Source of the DNA: Propionibacteriaceae bacterium | GTDB taxonomy: Bacteria > Actinomycetota > Actinomycetes > Propionibacteriales > Propionibacteriaceae | Reading direction: 5' to 3' | DNA length: 64,000 bases | NCBI GenBank assembly: GCA_031261485.1 | Contig: JAISJO010000082.1 | Coordinates: 23,573-87,572 of the forward strand | Shown here: in pieces, positions 17,217 through 26,073 of the stretch | Position numbering within the stretch: the first letter of the stretch is position 1 | How the letters are laid out: each line of letters begins with the position of its first letter | Position numbers and translations under genes: made by a program | The notes under the pieces: model-generated | What the model was told of the DNA's origin: nothing | Databases searched by the model: none | What the model saw: the letters and a program-made list of their open reading frames with translations, nothing else

Positions 17217-18665
17217 ATGCCAAAGGTCACGTATTTCAGTGGAGAGACTTTTCCGCTGGAAATGCACAAGGTTCGTATCATTCAGAAACTGACCCTGCTT
17301 CCTGTGGAGGAACGACTGCGGGCAGTGGAGGAGTCGGGTTACAACACATTCTTGCTGCAGAACAAGGACGTGTTCCTCGACATGCTGACCGATTCCGGAG
17401 TGAACGCGATGAGCGACCGGCAGCAGGCAGCCATGTTGCTTGCCGATGACGCCTATGCTGGCTCGGCGACTTTCTACAGACTCCAGGACAAGCTCACAGA
17501 GCTCTTCGGCAAGAAGTACTTCCTTCCCGCTCACCAGGGTCGCGCTGCTGAGCACATTCTCTGCAAAGCCTATGTCAAGCCTGGCGACATTGTGCCATGT
17601 AATTACCACTTCACTACGTGGAAAGCCCATGTTGTCGAACTGGGCGGCCGAGTGGTCGAGTTGCTCAAGCCTGAGGGTCTCGAAGTGACCTCCACCAACC
17701 CCTTCAAGGGTAACTTTGACACGGCGGCCTTGGAAGCTTTGGTCGCCAAAGAGGGCGCGGACAAGATTCCGTACGTCCGTATGGAAGCCGGAACAAACCT
17801 CATTGGCGGACAGCCATTCTCTCTGGCCAACCTGAAGGAAGTGTCCGCGACTTGTCACAAGCACGGCATCAAGTTGGTCCTCGACGCCTCCTTGCTGGCC
17901 GACAACCTGCACTTCATCAAGACCCGCGAAGCGGAGTACGCCGACGCCTCCATCGCGGACATCGCTCTCGAAATCGCAGCGACATCTGACATCATCTATT
18001 TCTCCGCCCGCAAGTTGGGTTTCGGGCGTGGCGGCGGCATCGTCACCGACGACGAAGAGCTGTACAAGCAGATGCGCGGGTTCGTGCCCATGTACGAGGG
18101 GTTCCTCACCTACGGCGGCATGTCGGTGCGCGAGATGGAGGCGATCACCGTCGGCCTGGATGAGACTCTCGACGAGGACATGATCACTCAGGGTCCGCAA
18201 TTCATCGAGCACATGGTGAAGACCTTGGACGCGGCAGGTGTGCCCGTCATCACCCCGCCAGGTGGCCTCGGCGCCCATGTGGACGCCATGCGTTTCCTCG
18301 ACCATATCCCTCAGAGCCAGTACCCAGCAGCCGCCTTGAACTCGGCCATTTTCATCGCATCTGGTGTGCGCGGTATGGAGCGTGGCACGATGTCCGAGCA
18401 ACGCGAGCCGGACGGCACAGAGATTGCTGCCGATATGGAGTTGGTCCGGCTCGCTGTTCCGCGACGGGTTTTCACCTTGTCACAGGTCAATTACGCCATC
18501 GACCGCGTGATGTGGCTGCATGCCAACCGCCGTATCGTGGGCGGCCTGACGTGGGTCGAGGAACCAGAAATCCTGCGCTTCTTCTACGGTCGCCTCGCCC
18601 CCATCGGGGACTGGCACCACGAATTGGTCGCCAAGTTCCGCGCCGACTTTGGGGACAGCCTCTGA
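17217..18665 (+). CDS. PLP beta-eliminating lyase (tyrosine phenol-lyase/tryptophanase family)
   Basis: 482 residues; ATG 17217 is preferred over 17199 because GGGAG lies 5 bases upstream. These enzymes cleave tyrosine to phenol, or tryptophan to indole, plus pyruvate and ammonia. Family blocks present: GYNTFLL, LTDSGVNAMSD, AHQGRAAE, GGQPFSLANL, and SARK with the presumed PLP lysine K266. Two positions that set phenol specificity in tyrosine phenol-lyase appear conserved (T133 in HFTT, R389 in GMERG), where tryptophanases have Asp and Ile. However, the PLP-contacting Arg of the DxxR motif is replaced (DASL, L226), and K266 is followed by Leu instead of Asp. Tyrosine phenol-lyase is favoured, but substrate and activity are uncertain. 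Residue equivalences are from memory. Confidence 0.85.
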   Translation: MPKVTYFSGETFPLEMHKVRIIQKLTLLPVEERLRAVEESGYNTFLLQNKDVFLDMLTDSGVNAMSDRQQAAMLLADDAYAGSATFYRLQDKLTELFGKKYFLPAHQGRAAEHILCKAYVKPGDIVPCNYHFTTWKAHVVELGGRVVELLKPEGLEVTSTNPFKGNFDTAALEALVAKEGADKIPYVRMEAGTNLIGGQPFSLANLKEVSATCHKHGIKLVLDASLLADNLHFIKTREAEYADASIADIALEIAATSDIIYFSARKLGFGRGGGIVTDDEELYKQMRGFVPMYEGFLTYGGMSVREMEAITVGLDETLDEDMITQGPQFIEHMVKTLDAAGVPVITPPGGLGAHVDAMRFLDHIPQSQYPAAALNSAIFIASGVRGMERGTMSEQREPDGTEIAADMELVRLAVPRRVFTLSQVNYAIDRVMWLHANRRIVGGLTWVEEPEILRFFYGRLAPIGDWHHELVAKFRADFGDSL

Positions 18666-18852
18666 GCCGACCCACGAAGACAACATGATGGGGGCATTCG
18701 AGATTTCCACGGTGTCCTGACTCCTGTCGTGTCCGATGCAGGTCACAACATGGCGTGGGAAAACCCCGCCGGACTAGCTGAAATAATCGCCGACTGCCTT
18801 GACTCCATCGACAGGCAAGCAGCGAAGTGAGCCGCCGCGCCTGGGAGTCCCT

Positions 18853-18967
18853 CGGGAAGCACTGACTATTGACCACTATGTCCGTCATCCTGCGCGAAGT
18901 CGCAGGATCTATGGTTGCCAGGTGGATTCTGCGGACTGATGAGGTGCCTTGATCGGTGTTTCCCTGA
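18853..18967. repeat. Palindromic repeat, copy B (full-length)
   Basis: Begins CGGGAAGCACTGACTATT and ends TTTCCCTGA, so the two ends are roughly inverted. Inside is a perfect hairpin ATCCTGCG-cgaagt-CGCAGGAT (18887-18908) and a second CTGCG-containing arm. It lies in the 397-bp gap between the lyase and pstS genes; that gap otherwise holds only the PHO box region. Confidence 0.6.
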
Positions 18968-18996
18968 AGACCCCCAGGAGCAAGAAGTCGTCCAGA

Positions 18997-19018
18997 GTTC
19001 ACCCACCGTTCACCTAGT
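18997..19018 (+). promoter_or_regulatory. PHO box upstream of pstS
   Basis: Two adjacent 11-base direct repeats, GTTCACCCACC and GTTCACCTAGT, match the actinobacterial PhoP/RegX3 box layout (GTTCAyy... units repeated every 11 bases). They lie about 45-65 bases before the pstS start. The regulator expected to bind is encoded at the far end of the same operon, so the operon is probably phosphate-starvation-induced and autoregulated. Confidence 0.75.
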
Positions 19019-19062
19019 AGGCACTGCTCCGGTTACCTCGGGCTACTAGCGTGGCAATCACT

Positions 19063-20226
19063 ATGAAGAAAGATACAACGACAAACTCGACTACGAGTAT
19101 TTTCATTCGTTTTGCGACGGCCAGTGCCGCCGCTCTCGCCATGGCAGCGTCGCTTGTCGGCTGCGCCACCAACGAAACCCAGGACACGCAACCTCCGTCC
19201 ACGACCATCAGTTCGGCGTCGGGACAGACCTCAGCAGCCGCCCTGTCCGGAACGTTGAATGCCGGTGGCGCCTCCTCTCAGACCGCCGCCCAGGAAGCCT
19301 GGCGCGCTGACTTCCAGAACGCCAATCCCCAGGTCACCGTCAACTATGACCCGACTGGCTCGGGCACTGGAGTGACGAACTTCATCAATGGCGGGTATGC
19401 CCTCGCGGGCACAGACACTGCCATTGCCTCTGATGCGGCCAAAGGTCCTTTCGCGGCCTGCGCGCCCACATCGGGACTCGTCGAAGTGCCCGCGTACATC
19501 TCACCCATCGCTATTGGGTTCAACCTGCCTGACATCGCCTCGCTGAAGCTCGACCCCGCGAGCCTGGCTGGCATCTTCACAGGAGCCATCACCACCTGGG
19601 ACGATCCCGCGATCACCGCGCAGAACCCGGGTGTGACACTGCCGTCAACGAAGATCACTGCTGTGCATCGAGGCGACAAGTCTGGGACAACAGCCAACTT
19701 CACTGACTATCTCGCTCAGACCGGCCCAGCGGCGTGGACCTTCGGCTCGGTCGAGATGTGGCCTCAGTCGCTGCAAGGCGAATCCGCTGACAAGACCCAA
19801 GGTGTGCGCGAAGTCCTCGCGTCCACTGTGGGCGCGATTGGGTACCTCGACGCCTCCCAGGCCACAGCGATGGGCATCGCCTCCATCAAGGTGGGGTCCT
19901 CGTACGTCGCTCCCTCGGCTGCGGGTGCAGCAGCCACTGTCGGGGCATCTCAGCAGGAGTCAGGTCGGGGCAGTAGTGACATCGTCATCAAACTCGACCG
20001 CACATCGACGGACCCGTCAACCTACCCGCTCGTTCTCATCAGCTATCTCGTCGCCTGCGAACAATACTCCGACACCGCACAAGGCCAACTCGTCAAGGCC
20101 TACCTCGACTACGTGGTCTCGGCCCAAGGACAGCAAGCGGCAGCTAGTAATGCTGGTTCTGCTCCGACTACCGGCGATACGACACTTGACGCCAAGATCC
20201 GCGCGGCAATCGCATCGGTTCACTGA
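19063..20226 (+). CDS. pstS: Phosphate ABC transporter substrate-binding lipoprotein PstS
   Basis: 387 residues. A hydrophobic signal sequence ends in a lipobox LVGC, so the mature protein is a diacylglycerol-anchored lipoprotein outside the membrane. It has PstS features: GAGGASSQT-like start of the mature fold, NYDPTGSGTG (phosphate-binding loop), a TDTAI segment, and HRGDKSGTT. It captures phosphate and hands it to PstCA. First gene of pstSCAB-senX3-regX3. No Shine-Dalgarno is evident before ATG 19063 or the alternative in-frame GTG 19051. TACTAG at 19044-19049 could be a -10 giving a nearly leaderless mRNA. Confidence 0.93.
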   Translation: MKKDTTTNSTTSIFIRFATASAAALAMAASLVGCATNETQDTQPPSTTISSASGQTSAAALSGTLNAGGASSQTAAQEAWRADFQNANPQVTVNYDPTGSGTGVTNFINGGYALAGTDTAIASDAAKGPFAACAPTSGLVEVPAYISPIAIGFNLPDIASLKLDPASLAGIFTGAITTWDDPAITAQNPGVTLPSTKITAVHRGDKSGTTANFTDYLAQTGPAAWTFGSVEMWPQSLQGESADKTQGVREVLASTVGAIGYLDASQATAMGIASIKVGSSYVAPSAAGAAATVGASQQESGRGSSDIVIKLDRTSTDPSTYPLVLISYLVACEQYSDTAQGQLVKAYLDYVVSAQGQQAAASNAGSAPTTGDTTLDAKIRAAIASVH

Positions 20227-20254
20227 AGCGGCAAGCAACGTGGTACAGATTGCC

Positions 20255-21211
20255 ATGACTGACCTTGTGTCCATCCGCCGTGTTCCGCTGATGAAAGCGG
20301 AACATCGGCGGGCGCGGGCCGAAGAAGCCACCGCCCGAGGCGTCGCCACAGTCGCAGGCTGGACGGTCGTCGTCCTGCTCGCAGCAGTGACAATTTTCCT
20401 GCTCATCCAAGGCTTGCCAGCATTGACCGCACAACCTGAAGAACTGCCACTCGGCGTGAGTCTTCTCCGCCTGGCGCCACCATTGTTGTTCGGCTCGCTG
20501 TGGTCAGGTCTGCTCTCCCTCGGGTTGGCAGCGCCAGTGGCCATCGGTGTGGCCCTCTTCACCACGCAGTACGCTCCCAAGCCTCTCGCGCGACTACTGG
20601 GCACCATCACTGATCTGCTTGCTGCCGTCCCCTCCGTGGTCTATGGACTGTGGGGCCTGACAGTTCTGGCCCCACTGACAGCCCCACTCGGCGCATGGTT
20701 GGCGACCCATCTGGGTTGGTTCCCGCTCTTCGCAGGGGAGGCGTCAGCCACCGGGCGGACGATGCTGGCGGCGTCTGTCGTGCTGGCCATCATGATCATG
20801 CCCATCATGACATCGGTCGTGCGCGAAGTGTTCACCCAAGCTCCAACAGAACCAGTCGAGGCCGCCCTCGGACTAGGGGCGACGAAATGGGAAAGCATTC
20901 GGATGGCCGTCCTCCCGGTCTCCCGGTCAGGAATCGTGGCCGGGGCAATGCTGGGGCTCGGACGGGCCCTTGGAGAGACAATGGCGGTGGCCATGGTTCT
21001 GTCGGCCAGTCCGCTGCATGTCACCGGCTCCCTGGTTACCTCTTCTGGACCTGGAACAATCGCAGCGTTCATTGCCCAAACCTTCCCCGAAGCCCACGGG
21101 CTCGAACTCAACGCCCTGATCGCGCTCGGACTCAGCTTGTTCGCGGTGACTTTCCTTGTCAACGCGGTGGCGCGACGAATCGTGAGCCGTCCATCGAAGG
21201 GGATCTCATGA
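20255..21211 (+). CDS. pstC: Phosphate ABC transporter permease PstC
   Basis: 318 residues with about six membrane helices. The binding-protein-dependent permease loop is visible as EAALGLGATKWESIRMAVLPVSRSG, followed by GRALGETMAVAMV. It forms the phosphate channel with PstA. The start is chosen at ATG 20255; no strong Shine-Dalgarno is visible there, and GTG 20240 and ATG 20291 are alternatives. The stop overlaps pstA by ATGA, so the two are translationally coupled. Confidence 0.92.
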   Translation: MTDLVSIRRVPLMKAEHRRARAEEATARGVATVAGWTVVVLLAAVTIFLLIQGLPALTAQPEELPLGVSLLRLAPPLLFGSLWSGLLSLGLAAPVAIGVALFTTQYAPKPLARLLGTITDLLAAVPSVVYGLWGLTVLAPLTAPLGAWLATHLGWFPLFAGEASATGRTMLAASVVLAIMIMPIMTSVVREVFTQAPTEPVEAALGLGATKWESIRMAVLPVSRSGIVAGAMLGLGRALGETMAVAMVLSASPLHVTGSLVTSSGPGTIAAFIAQTFPEAHGLELNALIALGLSLFAVTFLVNAVARRIVSRPSKGIS

Positions 21212-22089
21212 GTACCATCACCCAAGTGTCTCTGCGACGACGGTTGACCTCGTCAACAGCGGTTGTCCTCATGGGAATTGCTGTGGCAGCAGCGCTCGTC
21301 CCCCTCATCTCACTGCTGTGGACGGTCATCAGCCGGGGTGTGCGTCGTTTCGACCTCGCCTTCGTCACACAGTCGATGCGTGGGATCGTCGGTGCGGGCG
21401 GCGGGGCCAGTCATGCCATCGCTGGCAGCCTCCTCATCACTGGAGCAGCGACCCTGATGTGCGTCCCTCTGGGCGTGCTGGCTGCGGTGTACATGACGGA
21501 GTATGGCCGTGGTCTGCCCGTGCGGGTCATCACCTTCCTCGTCGATGTCATGACGGGCATCCCATCCATTGTGGTGGGTTTGTTCGCGTATGCGGTGGCG
21601 AGTCTGTTCTTCGGCCCCGGGATTCGCTCCGGTTTGGTCGCGTCAGGCGCCCTGGTGCTTCTCATGTTGCCCGTTGTCATCCGGTCCAGCGAGGAGATGT
21701 TGCGTATGGTCCCACTCGACCTGCGCGAAGCCTCCTACGCCCTGGGCGCGCCGCGATGGCGCACTATTGCCTCCGTCGTCTTGCCGACGGCTCTGCCCGG
21801 CATCACCTCTGGAGCCTTGCTGGGCGTGGCTCGTATCGTCGGTGAGACGGCACCCTTGTTGCTTGTGGCCGGTTTCACCGATTCGATGAACGGAAATCTG
21901 CTCGACGGACGTATGGCCACCTTGCCCGTCTTCATCTACAGCCAATGGCAGAACCAAGGCGCCGATGCGTCGGCTTACAGCAACAGAGCCTGGACAGCGG
22001 CACTTGTTCTCGTCCTCTTTGTGCTGGCACTCAATATCGCAGCGAAAGCTGCCATCCGTCTCACCCAACGACACAAGGGACAATCATGA
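21208..22089 (+). CDS. pstA: Phosphate ABC transporter permease PstA
   Basis: 293 residues with about six membrane helices. Contains IVGLFAYAV, the EAA-type loop [27 protein letters not shown], and [12 protein letters not shown], as in PstA. It is the heterodimer partner of PstC in the inner membrane. Start ATG 21208 overlaps the pstC stop and has GAAGGGGA upstream; the stop overlaps pstB by ATGA. Confidence 0.93.
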   Translation: MSTITQVSLRRRLTSSTAVVLMGIAVAAALVPLISLLWTVISRGVRRFDLAFVTQSMRGIVGAGGGASHAIAGSLLITGAATLMCVPLGVLAAVYMTEYGRGLPVRVITFLVDVMTGIPSIVVGLFAYAVASLFFGPGIRSGLVASGALVLLMLPVVIRSSEEMLRMVPLDLREASYALGAPRWRTIASVVLPTALPGITSGALLGVARIVGETAPLLLVAGFTDSMNGNLLDGRMATLPVFIYSQWQNQGADASAYSNRAWTAALVLVLFVLALNIAAKAAIRLTQRHKGQS

Positions 22090-22934
22090 CACAAACAATC
22101 CTTCCCACGATCCACAGGGAAACCACCACACCAATCCCAGCGCCCATCTCATCCGATGGCCCCAAGATTGCCATCACGAACTTCTCTGCTTACTACGGAT
22201 CGTTCCTGGCTATCAGCAACGTCAATGTGACGATTGAACCCAAGCAAGTCACGGCGTTCATCGGCCCATCAGGATGCGGCAAGACCACTTTGCTGCGTTC
22301 CATCAACCGTCTGCACGAAGTGACGCCTGGAGCGAGGACAGAAGGGTCGGTTCGTTTGGGCGCGACTGACTTGTACGACCCACGAGTCGATGTTGCCGCC
22401 GTACGAGCACGCATCGGCATGGTCTTCCAACGCCCGAATCCTTTCCCCACCATGTCAATACGCGACAATGTTCTCGCCGGACCGAGATTGCAAGGGCGCA
22501 GACTGAGTCGCAGTGAAGCAGATGACCTTGTCGAGTCTTCACTTCGAGCGGCAGGGCTGTGGGAGGACGCCAAGGACCGTTTGCGGGCGGCGGGCGCTGG
22601 GCTCTCTGGTGGACAACAGCAGCGACTCTGTATCGCACGCGCTGTGGCCAACTCGCCGGATGTCATCTTGATGGACGAACCATGCTCCTCGCTCGACCCG
22701 ATATCGACGGCCACAATTGAGGCGATGATTGTGGACCTGGCAAGGAATTACACGGTCATCATCGTCACCCACAATATGCAGCAGGCTCTGAGGGTGTCCC
22801 GAAGGACTGCCTTTTTCAGCACAGATGGAGCCTCCCGCCCAGGTCGTCTCGTCGAATACGGTGACACGATGCAGGTCTTCAACGCTCCACGCGAAGAAGC
22901 AACAGCACGTTACGTCGGAGGGCACTTCGGGTGA
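22086..22934 (+). CDS. pstB: Phosphate ABC transporter ATPase PstB
   Basis: 282 residues. Walker [10 protein letters not shown] (60-68), signature [14 protein letters not shown], Walker [14 protein letters not shown], and the PstB-typical [18 protein letters not shown]-loop segment are all present. It energises phosphate uptake through PstCA. AAGGGA precedes ATG 22086. The stop overlaps the kinase gene's GTG. No phoU gene follows, as in many actinobacteria with SenX3/RegX3-type control. Confidence 0.95.
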   Translation: MTQTILPTIHRETTTPIPAPISSDGPKIAITNFSAYYGSFLAISNVNVTIEPKQVTAFIGPSGCGKTTLLRSINRLHEVTPGARTEGSVRLGATDLYDPRVDVAAVRARIGMVFQRPNPFPTMSIRDNVLAGPRLQGRRLSRSEADDLVESSLRAAGLWEDAKDRLRAAGAGLSGGQQQRLCIARAVANSPDVILMDEPCSSLDPISTATIEAMIVDLARNYTVIIVTHNMQQALRVSRRTAFFSTDGASRPGRLVEYGDTMQVFNAPREEATARYVGGHFG

Positions 22935-24058
22935 AGCGTACCCGCCATGTCCTGGCACACGTGGCGAATCGGACTAGCAGCTCTAGCAGGTCTAGTAGGC
23001 TGGATTGTGTGACGAAGAGACACCGTAAGCCCGGTCCTGGTTTGCACCGCCGAACTCTCGTCGCCCTGCGAGCGGTCGGCGGGTATTGTTTCGTGGTCAC
23101 AGCCCGAGGCCGAGCGCTCTACGTGTCAGAACCACTGGCCGGTGTCCTCCCTCTCGACAAAGGACGCCTGACCGAACCCAATCTGACCACTCTCGTTCAC
23201 GAAGCCAGAACCAGTGGCGCCACAGTCACGCGGGCGTTCCACACCGACTCGTGGGGAAGTATGCGCGACCTTGTGGCCCAAGCAGCAACGATTGAAGACA
23301 ATTGCGTGCTCGTTGTCCTCATCGACCGCTCAGCGGAGGTGGAGGCAACCCAGGCCAGGCGAGATTTCGTGTCCAACGTCGGACATGAGCTGGTCACCCC
23401 TGTCACTTCGCTGCGCCTCATCGCCCAAGCTCTGACAGCGAGCGCCGAGGACCCAGCCATGGTGCGAGATTTCGCGGGGCGGTTGACTCGCGTGACCACC
23501 CAACTCGACCACATGACAGCCTCGATGCTCACCTTGGCGCGCGCCCAGGAGGCCCCGCTGCCCGACCAGATGAGGCCAATCGACATTGGCGACGTTATCG
23601 ACAAAGCGGTAGCCACTCTGGCCAATGAAGCAGAGCATGCCGGTATCAAACTCCAACGCAAGAAGCGTGGGAAAGCGGTCGTCATGGGTGATGCAGACGC
23701 GCTCGAGACCGCTGTCGAGAATCTCGTGTCGAATGCGATTCACTACTCGCCATCGGGAGGTCGCGTGACAATCACCACCGGACGCGATGATTCGGCAGGG
23801 ACCGCGACCATCAGTGTCGTCGATCAGGGGATTGGTGTGGACCCCGCCGAGCAGGACCGCATATTCGAGCGCTTCTATCGAACAGACTCGGCCCGGGCTC
23901 GGCGCACTGGGGGGACCGGATTAGGCCTGGCCATCGTCAAGCACACCGCACTTGCCCATGGAGGCTCCGTTCGTGTCGACTCCCGCCCAGGAATCGGCTC
24001 AACATTCGCCCTGATACTGCCTCAGGCAGGAGCGCCGGACACGGAGGAGGAGGCATGA
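22931..24058 (+). CDS. senX3: SenX3/PhoR-type sensor histidine kinase (anchor helix out of frame)
   Basis: 375 residues from GTG 22931, with GGAGG 9 bases upstream. A PAS-like region (about 42-130) precedes the dimerisation/phosphoacceptor helix [12 protein letters not shown] (His152) and a HATPase with N ([12 protein letters not shown]), G1 (DQGIGV), F (IFERFYR) and G2 ([10 protein letters not shown]) boxes. It should phosphorylate the adjacent regulator when phosphate is limiting. Oddity: this frame has no N-terminal membrane helix, although SenX3 homologues have one. The helix is encoded in the overlapping frame 22947-23012. Either a 2-base insertion broke the gene or a soluble kinase starts at GTG 23009. 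Confidence 0.88.
   Translation: MKRTRHVLAHVANRTSSSSRSSRLDCVTKRHRKPGPGLHRRTLVALRAVGGYCFVVTARGRALYVSEPLAGVLPLDKGRLTEPNLTTLVHEARTSGATVTRAFHTDSWGSMRDLVAQAATIEDNCVLVVLIDRSAEVEATQARRDFVSNVGHELVTPVTSLRLIAQALTASAEDPAMVRDFAGRLTRVTTQLDHMTASMLTLARAQEAPLPDQMRPIDIGDVIDKAVATLANEAEHAGIKLQRKKRGKAVVMGDADALETAVENLVSNAIHYSPSGGRVTITTGRDDSAGTATISVVDQGIGVDPAEQDRIFERFYRTDSARARRTGGTGLGLAIVKHTALAHGGSVRVDSRPGIGSTFALILPQAGAPDTEEEA
22947..23012 (+). CDS. 21-residue membrane-helix micro-ORF before the kinase
   Basis: Begins [10 protein letters not shown] and is followed by a Leu/Ala/Gly/Val-rich helix up to a TGA that overlaps GTG 23009 (GTGTGA). It looks exactly like the missing N-terminal anchor of the SenX3-type kinase. 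Removing one GT from GTGTG would fuse the two frames into one protein. It lies too close to the pstB stop for its own strong Shine-Dalgarno. Most likely it is the 5' end of a frameshifted kinase gene, possibly a real split arrangement. Confidence 0.4.
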   Translation: MSWHTWRIGLAALAGLVGWIV

Positions 24059-24741
24059 CAACTCTCTTGCTCGTCGAAGACGCCGATGATTTGCGTGAAA
24101 CACTGGCGTTCCTGCTTGTCCGTGAAGGCTACGATGTTCGTGCTGTGGGAGACGGGGCGGCCGCCATCACCGAGTTCGAGGAACACGCGCCCGACGTCGT
24201 CATCCTCGACCTGATGATTCCTCAGGTGTCTGGCATCGAGGTCTGCCGACGAATACGCGCGTCGAGCGATGTGCCCATCATCATTGTGACAGCCAAGGTG
24301 GATGAGTCGGACATTGTTCTTGGTTTGGAGTTGGGCGCTGACGACTATGTGCGCAAGCCCTTCTCAACCCCTGAATTGTTGGCCCGGATACGTTCTGTGC
24401 TGAGGCGGCGCCGGGTCGAAGGCCAACACGACACAGTGAAATTGGGGAGTAAAGGCGTGACCATGGACGTCGAACGCCACATCGTGTTCGTTGATGGCCG
24501 AGAGGTCGAACTGCCTCTGAAAGAGTTCGAGTTACTGGAATTGCTCATGCGCAATGCGGAACGGGTCGTCACGCGCGGACAGATCATCGACCGCGTATGG
24601 GGAGCCGATTACTTTGGAGACACGAAAACCCTCGACGTCCATGTGCGCCGGTTGCGGGCGAAGATTGAGCCTGATCCCGCCCATCCCAGCAGACTCGTCA
24701 CAGTTAGAGGGTTGGGGTATCGCTTCGAGGATGCGTCATGA
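24055..24741 (+). CDS. regX3: OmpR-family response regulator RegX3/PhoP
   Basis: 228 residues. The receiver domain has acidic pocket ED(8-9)A, phosphoacceptor D52 (VVILDLMIP), T/S in IIIVTAK and K in YVRKPF. A winged-helix DNA-binding domain follows (LKEFELLELLMRNAERVVTRGQI...VDVHVRRLRAKIE...TVRGLGYRF). It is expected to bind the PHO box in front of pstS. ATGA overlap with the kinase gene shows coupling. Confidence 0.94.
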   Translation: MTTLLLVEDADDLRETLAFLLVREGYDVRAVGDGAAAITEFEEHAPDVVILDLMIPQVSGIEVCRRIRASSDVPIIIVTAKVDESDIVLGLELGADDYVRKPFSTPELLARIRSVLRRRRVEGQHDTVKLGSKGVTMDVERHIVFVDGREVELPLKEFELLELLMRNAERVVTRGQIIDRVWGADYFGDTKTLDVHVRRLRAKIEPDPAHPSRLVTVRGLGYRFEDAS

Positions 24742-25370
24742 CGGCCATGGAATCGTGGTTGACTCGTTTGCAGACTGCCTTGGACCCGACTGACGAACAG
24801 TGGGGAGCCTCGGCACGCGGCGGTCGAGATTCGGCTGTCCTCGCCTTGCTGAGTCTGGCCCCTGACCCGGATGTCGTTGTGACCGTGCGGGCCAGTGGCT
24901 TGCGTCACCACGGAGGGCAACTGTCATTCCCTGGTGGGGGACGGGAGCCAGGAGACGCCTCACCCACACAGACGGCGTTGAGGGAGGCCTGCGAGGAGGT
25001 CGGACTGCCTCCTGGTGAGGTGAGTCCGCTGGGACAGATGCACACCCGTGACTTGCCCGTGTCGAGCAACCGTGTCATCCCCATCGTGGGCACATGGACA
25101 GGGCGGACCGGACTCACAGCGCATGACCCCGCAGAGGTCGATTCGGTCGTGCGGTGGCGAATGGGGGAACTGGCCGACCCAGCGCACCGCGTCATGGCTC
25201 GCCATCCTCGCGGAGGGCAGGGGCCAGCATGGGACATGGGGGAGTTGTTTCTGTGGGGGTTCACCGCCAAATTGATGGATGTGCTCCTGGAACTCGGCGG
25301 ATGGGAACGTGAGTGGGACACGAGCCGAGTCGTGGATGTGCCGAGGCGTTTTCTCAGCGACAGACGATAG
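24738..25370 (+). CDS. NUDIX hydrolase, CoA pyrophosphatase (NudL)-like
   Basis: 210 residues, ATGA overlap with the regulator gene. It carries the UPF0035/CoA-pyrophosphatase signature upstream of the Nudix box (VTVRASGLRHHGGQLSFPGG). The Nudix helix GGREPGDASPTQTALREACEEVGL has Asp where the first Glu is usual, as in this subfamily. Probable reaction: cleavage of CoA or its derivatives to 4'-phosphopantetheine and 3',5'-ADP. Its stop codon coincides with the first bases of a palindromic repeat. No link to phosphate control other than position in the operon. Confidence 0.82.
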   Translation: MTAMESWLTRLQTALDPTDEQWGASARGGRDSAVLALLSLAPDPDVVVTVRASGLRHHGGQLSFPGGGREPGDASPTQTALREACEEVGLPPGEVSPLGQMHTRDLPVSSNRVIPIVGTWTGRTGLTAHDPAEVDSVVRWRMGELADPAHRVMARHPRGGQGPAWDMGELFLWGFTAKLMDVLLELGGWEREWDTSRVVDVPRRFLSDRR

Positions 25371-25445
25371 GGAAGTGCTGACCAACCACCATTGTCATTC
25401 TGCGCAGAATGACAGAGAGTGTGGCCAATAGTCAGCACATCCCTA
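25368..25445. repeat. Palindromic repeat, copy C (78 bp)
   Basis: Ends TAGGGAAGTGCTGAC (25368-25382) and GTCAGCACATCCCTA (25431-25445) are inverted with one mismatch in 15. The centre has a perfect 20-base palindrome, GTCATTCTGC/GCAGAATGAC (25394-25413). It starts at the stop codon of the Nudix gene. Confidence 0.7.
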
Positions 25446-25519
25446 GGGAAGCACAAGCCACTGTCTCACAGCACGACCTTCCCAGAAACCACGTACGACC
25501 CATGAGGAATGATGGAACC

Positions 25520-26050
25520 ATGTGGTACGACATCATGAACCCTGTCCCAGCTGCACAGCGCCCCGACTTGCTCGCCGACTCTACACTCGCAGCATTGTCC
25601 CATGTCCCACAGGCGCTCGTCTTCGAGATAGACCCAGCCTTGTCCGACACCGACACCCTCTGCGCGAAATACGACCTGCCCCCAGATTCCATGGGCAACG
25701 CGGTCCTCATCAGCGGCAAGCGCGAAGGACAGGTCCGACAGTGCTGTGCCATGGTCTTAGCGAACCGCAGGGCAGATGTGAATGGCCTAGTCAAGCGACG
25801 TTTGGATGTGCGTAAGGCGTCGTTCGCACTCATGGAAGTGGCCGTGGAATCCTCAGGAATGGAGTACGGCGGCATCACCCCCGTCGGTCTCGGTCCGCAA
25901 TGGCCGGTATGGCTGGATGAGACCATCAGCAGTGTCGAATGGCTGTGCATCGGTTCAGGCGTGCGCCGCTCCAAACTCATCCTCCCCGGCAAATCGCTGC
26001 TGAATCTTCCAGGTTCCCAACTCGTGGAAGGTCTGACCCTGCCCCAATGA
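25520..26050 (+). CDS. YbaK/EbsC-type aminoacyl-tRNA deacylase
   Basis: About 176 residues. It matches the YbaK/ProX editing-domain pattern: CCAMVLANRRADVNGLVKRRLDVRKASFA, a SSGMEYGGITPVGLG loop, and GSGVRRSKLILPG near the C-terminus. These proteins hydrolyse mischarged aminoacyl-tRNA (for example Cys- or Ala-tRNA(Pro)). The start is uncertain: AGGAA lies 10 bases before ATG 25520; ATG 25502 is also in frame. The longer frame reaching back into the palindromic repeat is not credible. Confidence 0.82.
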   Translation: MWYDIMNPVPAAQRPDLLADSTLAALSHVPQALVFEIDPALSDTDTLCAKYDLPPDSMGNAVLISGKREGQVRQCCAMVLANRRADVNGLVKRRLDVRKASFALMEVAVESSGMEYGGITPVGLGPQWPVWLDETISSVEWLCIGSGVRRSKLILPGKSLLNLPGSQLVEGLTLPQ

Positions 26051-26073
26051 GGCAATAGCGATAGCCTGTACAC

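Noticed and set aside
19802..20254. Longer N-terminus for PstC inside pstS
   Set aside because: It would overlap pstS by more than 400 bases in another frame and lacks homology.
25409..25519. Longer N-terminus for the YbaK-type protein
   Set aside because: The extra codons translate part of the palindromic repeat and have no ribosome-binding site.
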